In this document: in pieces, positions 1 through 12,127 of the stretch
How the letters are laid out: the number at the start of each line of letters is the position of its first letter
Numbering within the stretch: the first letter of the stretch is position 1
Assembly: GCA_015501605.1 (NCBI GenBank)
Contig: JADNRZ010000013.1
Coordinates: forward strand, 496,001-560,000
Source: Panaeolus papilionaceus
Taxonomy: Eukaryota; Basidiomycota; Agaricomycetes; Agaricales
Length of the DNA: 64,000 nucleotides
Direction: 5' to 3'
Program-made: the position numbers and the translations under genes
The notes under the pieces: model-generated
What the model was told of the DNA's origin: nothing
What the model saw: only the letters and a program-made list of their open reading frames with translations
The model's database searches: none

Positions 1-652
1 CACATCAGCATGATTTGGAAACCTACAGTGCAGTGTTTTCATCTTTTGGACTTTCCAAGGACAATTATACTTAGGAAAGGATGCATTTATAGAGCGAAGC
101 AGAACCTTATGAACTCATAATTATCCTTCGCTCATTATTGAACATTAATTCGATGAGCATATGTTAGTCACTAGAAATTAAACAACGCTCGCGGAAATTG
201 GGCGGCTATTTATAGTGTGAATGACACTGATTATCTTTTTATGCAGTGTGCTACAATCGTGATAATGACGTGCAGATGGTGCTGGAATGCAATGAAAAGT
301 GCAGTGTAGACCTCCAGCCTCAAGGTTCCCTCCCCAAAGGCACGATGCAAAGTGCCACTGTGCCAGCCCTTCAGGCTGACGTCAAGCGTTCGAGGTTCAG
401 CCTGATCGACGGAGATTCTCACTTTCGAAATTTCAATGCTTAATTGGAATGAACTCTTGGGTAGAGTAGCGAAGACAGACCTTACAGTCGAGGCAGTCGA
501 ATAAGCCGCAATTGTTGTGCTTTACAAATATGGCAGGGCCTTGCCCATTAGGGCGGAGACAAATGGTTAATTTACGTCCCTGAAAGGGGGAGGCCAATAA
601 TAAGGGAGCCGTGACAACAGCATTGTTGTCGCGGGCCTGGCTCTGAGCAAGG
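1..652. other. Intergenic, no gene seen
   Basis: Only short open frames without coding character occur here. The right part leads into the promoter of the gene starting at 841. Confidence 0.5.
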
Positions 653-662
653 TATATAAATA
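653..662 (+). promoter_or_regulatory. TATA box of the 147-aa gene
   Basis: The sequence TATATAAATA lies 179 bp upstream of the ATG at 841. A pyrimidine-rich stretch at about 690-840 would be the 5' leader. The element is seen directly; the start of transcription is inferred. Confidence 0.55.
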
Positions 663-840
663 CTGTCTCCGTCAAGCAAGTTCATCATACCATACCCCCC
701 GTCAATCCACCTTTGTGTTGCACCGCCTTCCTCGGCTCCATCACTCCATCACACAGCCCCCTTATAGCGTTGTGCTCATACGTTCAGTGCATCGTTTTAC
801 TGTATATATTGATCGCCTCTACTTTTCATCTTTCAATACA

Positions 841-1419
841 ATGCCAGTTGCTGTGGAGCATACTTACCGTACATCATCAAGTGCTTCCAGTCGGACTTCA
901 AGTGATGGTGGTGGAAACAAACTCCGTTCTGCCACAAGCGACGAAACAAGGGACCACACTCAGGCTCTGAAAGCCATCCAGTCAATAGATGCCTACAAAG
1001 TCGAGGACCTTGATGATCCCATTAACTACCCTTTCCAGGTTACTATTGTTTTCTTATTGCCGTTCGAACCTGATCAGCTGACACAGTATGCTGCATTCCT
1101 TCTTACATATTAGGATCAGGACTCCGTCTGGGTGAGAACAAAAGAGGATAAGTGGTGTACAGGCAAGATAAACGGAAAGGTGATACGTGTGGGTAAGACC
1201 CGAGAGGTGCGTTCTTATCTCCTGCTCAATGATCGAACGACTTGCCAACGTAGCCTCGGTGAATAGTCAAAGGAAGGCTTTTACTACCCTGTGCATTTCG
1301 GTGCTAAGAGCAACCTACGGAAGTTTTTTGCACCAATGAATGGAGAAATCAAGCCTGATACAGAGTGGGTTCGTCGTCTTCTGGAAGACGCTGGTTGGAT
1401 CGATGATCAATCAAGTTAA
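841..1419 (+). CDS. Uncharacterised 147-aa protein, three exons
   Basis: Exons are 841-1038, 1114-1206 and 1267-1419, joined by two GT-AG introns of 75 and 60 bp; both junctions are in phase 0. The ATG at 841 is the first methionine codon of this frame, downstream of a TATA box. The first 45 residues are Ser/Thr-rich and look disordered. From about residue 65 the protein is compact and aromatic-rich, with SVWVRTKEDKW, EGFYYPVHFG and WVRRLLEDAGW. The VWVRTKEDKWCTGKI stretch suggests a small beta-sheet fold, but I do not recognise a named family. No signal peptide or membrane segment is visible, so a cytosolic or nuclear location is likely. The structure is clean enough that I regard it as a real gene of unknown function. 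Confidence 0.75.
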
Positions 1420-2749
1420 GCGACCAGCGCTTACCCTTAATTCTCTTGCTATCTTCGCTTCTCACTGTAAATAGATAATCTACGCCCAAACCTCACAATG
1501 TATAATACGCAACCTCCTGATTCTGGTTTTTGTACTTCTTTACTTTATTACCTCATCCAGCCAATAGATTGAATTCTTCAGACTGTGTTGCACCATTTGT
1601 GTGTGTTGTCCTTCTTTTGTAATATCAGTGTTTGATAGGTGTTCTGTATACACACATATGGTCTGCCTAATCTTCATTTCCGAGTCGGACTTTACGTATT
1701 CCAGAAAGGGGCTAGTATTTGACTGATCATCGTGCATCAGTATCCAATGAAATCCACATAGTAATGTTCAGGTTGGCAGTCCCTCTCATGCAATGTTGTG
1801 CACATCAATCAGGAGACATCAATGGCATCATGACGCCATGTGTAGCCGCCTTATTCAGTGCTCCGAATTGCGAGACGACCGGTATACCACTGCAATTGAT
1901 GAAACACAATCGCTAGTGCAGTAGCAACCACCTTTTTCAATCACCCTTTTGGTTGGAACGGCGCAGTTTGTACTCTTTACGTTCGGAGTGTAAGCTAGTC
2001 TATGACGGCTAGTCCGGTTTTGTGTAACAAAATTAATGCCCCTTACACCTAATACTTAATCCTATTCAGAGGTTTTGAAGGGATGCGAACACACGCGTCA
2101 TCATTCACATCAAAATCAAACATAAATTTTAATCACTACCTAACCAGGTTAATATTTGAGGGTTATGCAGGGATTAAGTACGTGCGGATGGCTTCAAAAT
2201 ATAATGCTACATACCGCGTCTCTCTGTCGGTGCTCATGTTTAATCTTGTCAAAACTAGCGATGAGGGGTGAAAGCCATCATTTCACGATGTGGTCCGTCA
2301 GACTCCGTCTCGAGTATGTAAGAACGCTCACCACCGGAAGGTTAAAAGACAAGAATTCGGGAACGTGAGTACAACAAAAGTTTTCGAGAGTCCAAGAGGA
2401 TGAATTTCCTATACGTTGTCACCTAAGACCAGTTGCATCACAGAAAGAGCGACTCATCAACGCCTCCAAGAGTTCTGTTGTCCTCATTCGAGGTGGGGCT
2501 GATCCGGCAGGTTCCAGTCTAGGCTTTGAACACCGGGAATTCACAAGTCGTAAAATATTTGGACCAATCGCTAAGTAGAAGTGGAAGAAACACCGCCATA
2601 TACCACGAGTGACCATCAAAATGACTTTTTCATCATGGAGCGAGGAATATCACGCCAGCCTCAAATCGGCGCCTACAATCACCCATGTTGTTTCGACTAG
2701 ATCGCGATCCCATTGTTTGTACTCGTCAATAATCCCACCTCATCCTAGC
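1420..2749. other. Intergenic, no gene seen
   Basis: About 1.3 kb without a frame or splice pattern that looks coding. It includes the 3' region of the 147-aa gene and the promoter of the secreted-protein gene. Confidence 0.45.
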
Positions 2750-2755
2750 TATAAA
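2750..2755 (+). promoter_or_regulatory. TATA box of the small secreted protein gene
   Basis: TATAAA lies 134 bp upstream of the ATG at 2889. Confidence 0.5.
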
Positions 2756-2888
2756 ACATCCACATTTTTCAGGCCATGAATCCCCCATTCTTGCCCGGTG
2801 CATATTGTTGGTATAGGCTGGTCCATACCCCTCATTATTCCTCGATCCGGTTTTTCTTGCAGTTAGCAGTCCAATTTACTTGACTACC

Positions 2889-3539
2889 ATGCGTTTCACT
2901 TCCTTCACTGCTGTCTTCATTGCCCTCGTCGCCTTCGGCAGCACATCTGTCCTTGCTAATGGTTCTCATGCAAAGGTAAGAAACCTCTTGCCCGAGGTTG
3001 TCGACTACATCTAACACATGCACCCCCTTCCTTGCTTTCGAATTCACAGGCTTCATCCTCTCAGGAGGCAGCAGTCACAGTCCTCAGGCGCTACATGGAT
3101 GAGACTGGGTACTCTGCGCGCGAAGTAATGGACAAATACGAGCTCGTAAGTGCACCTGCCCTCCCACTCGGCTGTTCAGAAGAGCACAAAAATTCACGGC
3201 CATTCGTACAGTTCCGCAGAACTGGCAAAGTTTCCAAGTTAAAGAAGTTATCCAAGAGCATAGCCAAAGGCACTGTCAACAACGCGGTAAGTTTCTTTAG
3301 ACCCATTATAACTCCTGTAACTCGGTTGCAAGGCGCAAGATAATCACGCTAATAGCATCACTTCTTTATTTTCCTTCAGGGCAACATCGAAACGCTCGCG
3401 AACGCTGTATGTCAAACTGTATCCATCTTTTATCAAGTTTACAAGGACTGACATATGTGTTAATTTATCTCCGTAGTTCCGGACCTTTAGAGGGTCAAGT
3501 GGTGGAGGTAACGTCGACCAGGTTTCGGAAGACTTTTAA
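2889..3539 (+). CDS. Small secreted protein, 115 aa, five exons
   Basis: Exons are 2889-2975, 3050-3145, 3212-3286, 3380-3406 and 3477-3539. All four introns are GT-AG, 66-93 bp, and all in phase 0, so each exon encodes a whole number of codons (the fourth only nine). Residues 1-23 form a clear signal peptide with an Ala-rich, Phe/Val/Leu core ending SVLA. The mature part is about 92 residues without cysteine: a helical, charged section (RRYMDETGYSAREVMDKYEL), a Lys/Arg-rich section (RRTGKVSKLKKLSKSIAKG), then a Gly/Ser-rich acidic tail. I do not recognise the family. A secreted cationic peptide or small effector-like protein is possible but is inference only. Confidence 0.7.
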
Positions 3540-6500
3540 ATACCTACCCGCCCGATGCGTCTATCCAAGGGTCATGTCCTGTGGCTCATCGACACACCAA
3601 CCTTACCTTCATCTATGTAGCTCTGAAGTAGCGTACATGCATTTAAAAGTCGTTCTTGAAGGAAGTACAGCTTGACACGCATGAGAATCCTGAATGCGAG
3701 TGAGGATGAATTTTATGTCCACAAAGCTACATATGACGCTTTCATTGTTACGGCGCATGGGGACACAAAGTTAAGTCTGGCTGAGCAGCGGCATCACTGA
3801 GCATCACTGGCAAGCCTTTGAAGTTGCGTCGGATTTTGCTTTCATTATTTTCATGTGCGATTTGTAAGTGTCGCTGGGAGTCTGCGCACCCTTGGCACCC
3901 ATCGGGTTATCGATGCCAACATTGGGCAAACTTCATGGTGATAAAAGCACCGTCGACGGTCCATCACCTCGGCAAGTCTCCGAACACTGTCGCCGTTCCT
4001 TTTCAGGCGGCGGGTGGCCGTGCCGTTCGAATAATTTCAATGAGGCTCGAGGCTCGATGCAACATCCAATCCGATATCATGGTGGAGTCTGGAGAATTAC
4101 GAATGTGGTACAAAACTGAAAGCGAAGCGTGGTCCTTACGAGCCGATGTCATGCATTCGAAGTTGGGGTTCCAATTAATGTTCACGTCAAATAAATGAAA
4201 GCGAATGAAAAGTATAAGGGGTGAAAGGAAATGAAATGTGGGGTACTTATGTTACTGCCCACGCCGCACGGCACCTATGATATACCGCACGTACCCTGTA
4301 TATCCATACTCCTTTGAATTTAAATATTCGAAGGCAAATTCTCTAGAACCCAGGGTAAATTTCCATGGAAGCAGCGGTCCTGGTCGCGATAAGCACTTGG
4401 GCTGTCAGGCATGCCGCAAAAAACAAGAGGCAAATCCGATAAACGTGCGATCCACAAATTCGATTGAATAGGCAATCGGACCTGTACTTCCCCTTGGTCC
4501 CTGTAAGTGCATCCCTTGCACTATCGAGGGTCGGTCATAGGGCTTTAACCTCGAGCCGTGGTTGGTCAGGTTCAGAGAACTTTCGAAACGTTTCTTCTGA
4601 TAGCACACCAGGGTCGATGCTTGCTTCGCTGCCTGCCCGGTATCTCTGATAAGTGTATTGGTGGAGCTCGAATGTCAGCATCGACACCCCCGTCGCGATG
4701 GTGGGCAGTCATACACCTTCGAATCGAACAACTTGAGCGTCTATATACAGTCCGATTACTAAGGCATGTATGGATCACCCATGTAAGCCACCATCCCGCG
4801 CACATGCTCACGCTAATCACGGCTCGTCCCAGAGTGGTCAATTCTAAATATGATATCCCTCATAGTCCGTCCTTCCTTCAAGAAGACAACCCTTCATATC
4901 ATAATATCCATACATAACCCACTTACTCTCGAATCTCCATGGATCTTCGTGACGCCCAAAAATACGCAAAATGAAGACATGTGAGTCTCTCGACTTCCCG
5001 AGTGCTGTATTTAACCTGAACACGTTACTTACATATCACAGTAAGTATCCGATCGCGAGTTCCCCAGAAGGTCAACGCAAACTTGAATGCCAAAAGTTCC
5101 GCTGCTTCCGACCATGATCGCAGTGAAGGTGTTCTAAACGTCCGATTGCCTAGAGTATATTGCGGGATGCAATGTGGGCGTACATACAGGCATCGTATGA
5201 GCACAATCGAGGGTGCGACCTCGTACCACTGGTTGGGTACATACTTGACATCATTCAACCATGAAAAATACTTACGAGGTGAGAACAGAGCTTTAAAATA
5301 AGTCCAAACCGCAGTCCATCGTTTCGAGCCATTAAAAGCCTAGTTGATAAGATAACGCCAGTCAACTCATCCCCACAGGCTTTTCTCAAATAACTGGGGT
5401 CGTAGCCTATCTTAACCGGAGCGAAACGCTAAACGAACTCACCAGTCCAACATCACTCCACTAATTCCGTCGTCGCCATTCGTCGTTCTAAAAATAGATT
5501 CTGAGTCGAATGTAGGGGGTGGTCGTCGAAATTTCGATAGGGTTGACTGGGTTTAAATCACCCGCCTGTGCTGTGCACTAGCCGAGCATTCTTATAACGC
5601 CACTCCGGTACAATGTATGATCATCTCGGTGGCATGTCCGGGGATATACAGCTCTCAGCTCGATTCAGGTGTCCAGCTCTCATACCCTCAGGTCTCCCCA
5701 CCCACCGGTGGCCGACGAGAGAACAAGCCGTCAATCGATTTGGGACACCGGAGATCACCCCAAAAGTTCACATTTCACATTTGTGTTCTTTCGCTCTTCC
5801 CAAGTCCCGACAAACCATGGTCCACGAAGCACCCCAGAAGTCCCTGGCTGTATAACCGTTTGTATTCATACTGAATCACCCTGGTTCTGTCTGATTCAGT
5901 CAGCGGCAATGTTATTCAATCAGTCCTATGTACTCATTCCGTAGCCCGCGCGTTAGCTCCCGTATGTCTAAATCAGTATGATTGATGATTGAATGTCATC
6001 CTGATCGAGCGAACGCTGTGATGCTGTTGGGGAAGTCACGGTAGCGCACCGAGCGAGCGAGCATCAGACCTGGGTGTGTCATATTTAGAACACTCAGGCT
6101 GAGAGAAGTCAGAGTATCAGTATCGTATCAATGGCTGTGTTTCTGGGATTCGGGTCTGGGAATGTAGACTCTCGAAATACCCTCTGCTTATCGTTAACGT
6201 GAATGGCGTGGGGGGTGTAAGTAATACACGCGCATCGGAAGGAAACGGTTGTTTATGGTTTGAGGACTGAATGGCGTATGCAGCACGAACACAATGCGAT
6301 GTATTAAAGTGGAGACAGCACAGAATCCAAGCCGGACTGATAGGTCGAAGCCACACCCCCGAATGTCGGAAGCAGACCATCGAAGGCCAGCAAATTCACC
6401 GATTCCGAGCCACGCGCGGTGTCGGTGATCATGGATGCGGCAAGGTAGGAAGCAACGAAAGGGTTCGATTTCCTTTCCTTTGTGACCAGAAAAAAACATA

Positions 6501-8112
6501 CCAATGTTGGGGATAAGACGTCCTCGGAGGTGCCAAGGAGAGAAGGGACGGAGGATTGAAAGCTTTATGTAGAAGTCGTGATCATGATTGGATATGTCAA
6601 GATTCCAACAATAAAGCACAATCTACAACGTGAACCTGAGTATGACTATCAAAGGCGAGGCAATGCGCAGTTAGTGTGTGCTACATGCTGTGCCACTAGA
6701 TGCTCCGTATGTCCAAAGCCTTCAAGTTTGAGGGGCAGAGAGGCTGGGGTCGACCATACACAGACAAGGAAGCGAGCGAGTGATGATGTCATCGTTACAT
6801 GATGGGAGATTTCCAGTCAAGCGAAGGACATGGAGGATTCCGTGTCTATTTCTAAAAATTCTGTAGAGAACCCTAGAGAATAATGTTATTTTATGCACAA
6901 AATCCACAATGTCAGAAGCCTGAAGGGAAACTACCGAATGATTCAGGCGAGGCATGGGTTGACCAGTGTCGTAAAGGGACCATTTCCTTGTAAAGATAAT
7001 CAGAATAGATTGACTTAAGAGTGATTAGCTGCAGCCTTTGGATGTCAACGTGTGGGGGGCACAATCTCGGGAAGTCCGACGGGAAAATGGGATGAACAAA
7101 GATGGTAGGTTCGGTGCTAGCTGAGATTCTGTCGACAGCGTGAGTTTGGAGCCACTAGATAGAGAGAAAAGGGCCACTCCGAGAGTTGCGCTCTATGTAC
7201 ACTCGGTACATGCTTTCCTCCCCAACATGGGTCGAGCATCTAACGGTGGCGTTGAATTTGCAATAATTATAACCTGTCGATGATGCGCAGAGTTGACAAG
7301 AGAACGCGCGATTTATGCCGTTGAACCATGAGGACGATTTGTCGACATGCACATGAAGGATTCGAGCCTTGCTTTGATGGCGGATGCCATTTCTAGCGTG
7401 GATATGAATCTTAGTTGGAAGAATCGGAGGGGCTGGCCGGTTAGACGGGATGAATGGGGAATAGTTTATCTTGAAGGACATAAAGAGATTTGGAAGTACA
7501 GTGCAGCCCTACTTAAACTCAAATGTAATTCAAGTGAATGATTTATTATTTAACTGTACGAGGAAGAATGAAAGGAAGGCTAGACTTGGAAGGGTGTCCG
7601 AAATGGCTGGAGTGAGATCTTGAGAGGTGGTCATTTGACCGGTACAATCCCCGGGATAATAAAATAATTGGTCCATGAACTGAACATTTCCCAGTTCCAA
7701 GGTCCGCCATGATCAAGAAGTACTTTAAAGTAACTTTGGTGACATTTTATGGAGAGAGCGCTTGGAACAAATATCATGATCATGCAACGTGCTGGTTATG
7801 TTCTTCTGATGTTATCTATCCTTCCTTCCCTCAAGTTCAACAAGCTCTTTAATATAATTCAAATAAAAAAGAATAACGAAGAATCTATAAGAATTGGATC
7901 TATAATATTAAATCCAATATTTAAAATAAAAGTAAAATGGAAAGAAAAAAAAAGATCGAAAATAAAAATAAAATTGTTTAGATTGCACGTGGGATTGGAT
8001 AGAGGATTTGCCGCTGACACATAACCTGGGTTTCGTTTTGGCTCCTCTTTTCTTTCTCTTTCTCTTACCACCACCATCTCCCTCGCTTTTAGTCCTTTGC
8101 TCGTCGTCGTTA

Positions 8113-8115
<3 letters not shown>
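3540..8115. other. Gene-poor 4.6 kb region
   Basis: No recognisable protein is encoded. The best candidate is at about 4971-5301 on the plus strand: an ATG, a well-formed 60-bp intron (GTGAGT to CACAG), then about 85 codons without similarity to anything I know. I do not call it. Stretches at 4.0-4.7 and 5.6-7.5 kb hold only short frames on both strands with no coding pattern. The end (7.85-8.0 kb) is A-rich on the plus strand. Confidence 0.4.

Positions 8116-8145
<30 letters not shown>
8116..8145 (+). repeat. (TCG)10 microsatellite
   Basis: Ten uninterrupted TCG units, with a shorter TCG run just before at 8101-8109. They lie about 480 bp upstream of the kinase start codon, in its promoter or leader. 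Confidence 0.9.
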
Positions 8146-8146
<1 letters not shown>

Positions 8147-8622
8147 CAGCGAGAGGCACTTTGTGGCCTGTGTGTCTGCCCTTTAGTGTAATCTATTAAA
8201 GGGGCGAATCCAAACTCAGACAATCAAATCATCAGTCTGTACCTTTTGTACGTCTTTGGCTACAGTTACGACCCCATTCCGTCTGCTTAATCTTATTTAA
8301 ACCGCAGCCTCAACACAAATACTCCCCCTTGAACGTGTTGTACGCCATGATCGTTTCCCTATAGAATCAACACAATCGTCGTCAACAACTGCTTGTTCAT
8401 TATAACAAGCAAACAAACCCACTCCATCAAATCTTCGCGCACGCTTTACTTTTAACCGCATTGCATTCAACGTCCAACAGACATACCCTCCGGCTTTAAC
8501 TTCTGAACATCTTGTTGTCAACGAACTTAAATATCAACCTTACAAAATATCCCATTCCCTAATCACTTCTTCGCTATTCTCTTTCAACAACGACCTTCGA
8601 CACGATATCCCATAATTCAATA

Positions 8623-10833
8623 ATGACAATGTTCGACCCTTCATCAGACTCAACCCAGACAGAGGCCGAGGGTGACGCTGCCGACAAACCTCCCCATGCG
8701 GACCTTGCTAAACAGCTCAAAGCTACCCTTTCCTTGTCAAACCCGAACAACCCCAACAGCAACATCGCAGTGACGACCCCAATGAATGGCAAGCTGACCG
8801 CGGCCAACGTGAACAGTCACAATTACCCCCTTCCTCCTCCAGATAGTCTGCTCACTGGACGGAAACAACCCGGACTCACTCGTGGAGCTCTTGCCCAGAT
8901 CAACACTGTCCCACTGTCTAGTTCATCGTCATCGTCATCTGATCGAAAGAATCAACCATCAGCGCTCCACAGCCCAGGTGGTGGACTTATTTCACCGACG
9001 CCAACGTCACCCACAGACAGCTACTGGGATGGACCCAGCGCTCCTCCCAGCCGCGGCCCAAGTCGTGGCCCGAGTCGTCCACCCAGCCAGCCCCCGAGTA
9101 GGGCACCCAGTATGTCTGCAGGCGTATCGGGAAACAAGATCCTAGGGCTCATACCAGGGAAAGAGCGACGTGGGAGCAGGGCCTCTGAGGTGCCCCCCAC
9201 CACACCTCGCCGGCCATCTTCTGTGCATTCTGACAAGGGTGATAAATCTGACAAGGAATCATCCCACAAGTTCAATCTCAAGGATCTTCTCGGGGCGGGG
9301 CCGAAACTGCATCGCAAGAGTTCGCAGAGGTCGACGTCGTCCAAAAAGTCGGATTCCGATGCTGGGGATGGCCGTGCCAGGAGCGTTACGGGGGATAGTA
9401 CAGTCAGCCTGACCCAGAAGTATGGTGTCTGCCAGAAAGTCGCCATTGGAAAGGGTGCCACTAGTGTGGTCCGTCTCGCTCACAAGTGGGATCGCACAGA
9501 GGAAAAACTCTACGCTATCAAGGTTAGTCTTTCAATTTTCTTACATACTTTTTTTGATGGGCTTGGCAACATCTGAGACGAGAATATGGACTGATATGCT
9601 TTTTTAACCCTGTAGGAGTTCCGAAAGCGAAGGAAGAATGAATCGGAGAAGGACTACGTGAAGAAGCTCACTGCTGAGTTTTGCATCTCATCAACCCTCC
9701 ATCACCCTAATATCGTTGAGACTGTGGATCTCGTCCAGGACGAGAATCAGCATTGGTGCGAGGTCATGGAGTTTTGCCCCGGCGGAGATTTGTATGCTGC
9801 TATTAAGAAGGGGTGAGTGCCTTGGTGCCTTTTCTGTTGTCCCATTTATCCTATCTCTTCCTTTGTCTCATTATGGTGGTTGTGAGGGGGGAAAGAGAGA
9901 GCGTATTTTAAAGTTTTCATATTTTTTAACCTCATCCACCTCCTGGGTTTATCCGAGAGCGACTGAACCGGTGCCCGTATGTCGTGCTTGATGTATCTGT
10001 TCCCTCGTCGTTGCTCGGCCTCTTTTTATTTAGCCGTTCCACCTTGTGTTGATGCTTCACGATTTCCCTATCTCTTGCCTAGCTTTTAATTTCGGTTATA
10101 CTTGTGACGCGATGCTGACGATGATTTCATTTAATTTAGAGGAATGAGCCCTAGCGAAGTGGAATGCTGCTTCAAGCAGATTTTGAATGGAGTCAACTAC
10201 CTTCATAGCCAGGGAGTCGCTCACCGCGACCTCAAGCCGGAGAATTTGTTTTTCGACACCAAGGGACATTTGAAGATTGGTGATTATGGTGCATCGACTG
10301 TGTATCGCCTTCCTTGGGAAGCTACGGTCCACATGTCGACTGGGCTCTGCGGAAGTGAGCCATATATTGCACCAGAGCAGTTTTTGGGCAAACGTGCGTG
10401 ATTTCATCAATTCCTTCGGACTAAAACTAACTTGTATATCTGTTTAGCCTACGACGCTCGTCTCGTTGACATTTGGGCATGTGGTATTGTCTACTACTGC
10501 CTGCACTTCCAGGAGTTACCCTGGCGGGCCGCTCAAAACGGGTCTGACCAGCTCTACTCTGCCTATGTCACAGCATGCAACAATCCCAATCCTGAAATCG
10601 CCAAGTGCCCACCGACCATTAACAACCTCGCTCCTCGCGCTTGCCGTAGCTTAATTCGCAAAATGCTCGAGCCAGACCCGAAGCACCGTATCACGATTGA
10701 GGAAGTTATCAAGCACGAGTGGGTCCAGGGAATTGAAGTGTGCCATGAGGTTGAAAATCCACAACATGTCCATGTGTCGGCGAGGGCGATGGGATTGGCT
10801 TATCTTAAGAATGAGAACGGTGGACATGCTTAG
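8623..10833 (+). CDS. HAL4: HAL4/SAT4-type Ser/Thr protein kinase, 578 aa
   Basis: Exons are 8623-9522, 9616-9812, 10140-10393 and 10448-10833. Residues 1-260 are a disordered Ser/Pro/Lys-rich region with GPSRGPSRPPSQPPSRAPS repeats. The kinase domain follows: glycine loop IGKGATSVV (about 273), the ATP-binding lysine in YAIK (300), HRDLKPEN (394-401), DYG in place of the usual DFG (414-416), then CGSEPYIAPEQF and DIWACGIVYYC. The short activation segment and the phrase FQELPWR are typical of the fungal HAL4/HAL5/HRK1 group, which in yeast stabilises plasma-membrane potassium and nutrient transporters. It ends at TAG 10831; the frame after this stop stays open and looks coding (see findings). 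The group assignment comes from recognising these motifs. Confidence 0.9.
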
Positions 10834-12127
10834 AGGCGGAATGAGAAGTTGGGCCGGAAGGAACGTGAGCAAGGAGAGTTGGATTCAGTGGGATTGTCAG
10901 ACCGGTCAGTTTTTGTTTCCGATATTTGGACATGAGCTAATTTTGTCTTATTCCCTTGTCGCTTGGTTTTTGCTACAGGTCAGCCAGTGTTGGGTTGCCC
11001 GCTAAGCGTCCATGTTTTTTCCCTTTCCTTTCATCTTGCCTACCTTCATTCCCGGTCGACATCTCTCTTACCACTGCCTCGGCCATCATGTTGGAAACAA
11101 TTCTATTCTCAGCTCCCCATGAACATTTGGCTGTCTGTTCTGCGATTTCGTTTCCTGCCTTTCCATTTCATTCTAAGCCCATATCTATGAACCTCTATCC
11201 CTCGTCTGGTCCTGTGTCTCTTCATTTCTTCATAACCTACTCCATTGGAATCTGGTGCCACTGACATTCTCAAATATGGTCATCATGGACTCATCATGAC
11301 TATGACATGATCCTTCAATCATGTCGTTTAAATTGTCAATGACTCAGATTCCATTCTTTCTCTGCACGGTCCACTGTATGCAATCGACGCTTCTCTTTTT
11401 GCTTTCTTGCTCCCCTTTCTTTTTCATAGTACAAGTATAACGATTAAGTAAATAGCCCAACCCAGTCATTCACTCCCTGGTGTAAGTAAATATGTAGCTC
11501 CGACTGTTTCTCCTTCCTCTGTCCTTTATATTTGTCTCTTGTTCAGCTTTGTGATTTATATATTTGCGTCGCGATTTTTTGCTTTGGACTTATTTGGAGT
11601 GGATTCTGGAGGCTTTTTATATCTTGTCGATAAGACGCCCAACGGTTTCTCGGCGATGGTGGAAGGCAGTGGAGTGGAGTGGGTGGATTAAGGTTAAGGT
11701 TCAAGTCGGCCACGTGCATTAATTGGTCGTCACGGGGTGTATAGAACCTTAATGACGCGACGCGCCGAGGTCCAGGTCTCTCCACATTCATTCAAAATCG
11801 GAATCGTTCACTAGGCTGACTGGGGTAAACTAACTTCAAGTTTAGGTTGAACCCCAGATATTGTCCATATCTCGCGTCGATGCCAAACCATCAATTGGGG
11901 CGATGAAGTTTAAGTGGCGGACGCGTGTGAACTGTCGCTAACCTGATTGTGATCAGTGACATTGACAGTGAGCCAACTTCTTTACCTCGAACCACGACAT
12001 AGGGCTTCTGATACTTGGTTTATGCCTATATTTAACTTTGCGGGAGTGCGCGGAGGCTTTACACGATATCCTGAGGCCAGCTCATTAACCTCCAGTTCAC
12101 TCAACTCTGCCCACATCCATCCACGAT
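10834..12127. other. 3' region of the kinase gene and promoter of the F-box gene
   Basis: Pyrimidine-rich sequence with no gene on either strand. The first about 190 bp contain a coding-like continuation of the kinase frame and an intron-like GTCAGT...CTACAG segment (10906-10978). Confidence 0.5.

Noticed and set aside
713..1113. Long plus-strand frames starting before 841
   Set aside because: They begin at TTG or GTG codons inside the leader; the first ATG is at 841 and the frame is continued by splicing at 1039, not by reading into the intron.
4971..5301. Possible two-exon gene with a textbook 60-bp intron after ATGAAGACAT
   Set aside because: The predicted about 88-aa product has no signal, domain or composition supporting it, and the 3' end is unclear.
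6117..6619. Overlapping frames of 80-140 codons on both strands
   Set aside because: Composition is non-coding in all frames and no introns or promoters support them.
8101..8145. Asp-rich protein encoded opposite the TCG repeat (minus strand)
   Set aside because: It is only a simple-sequence translation; the repeat lies in the kinase promoter or leader.
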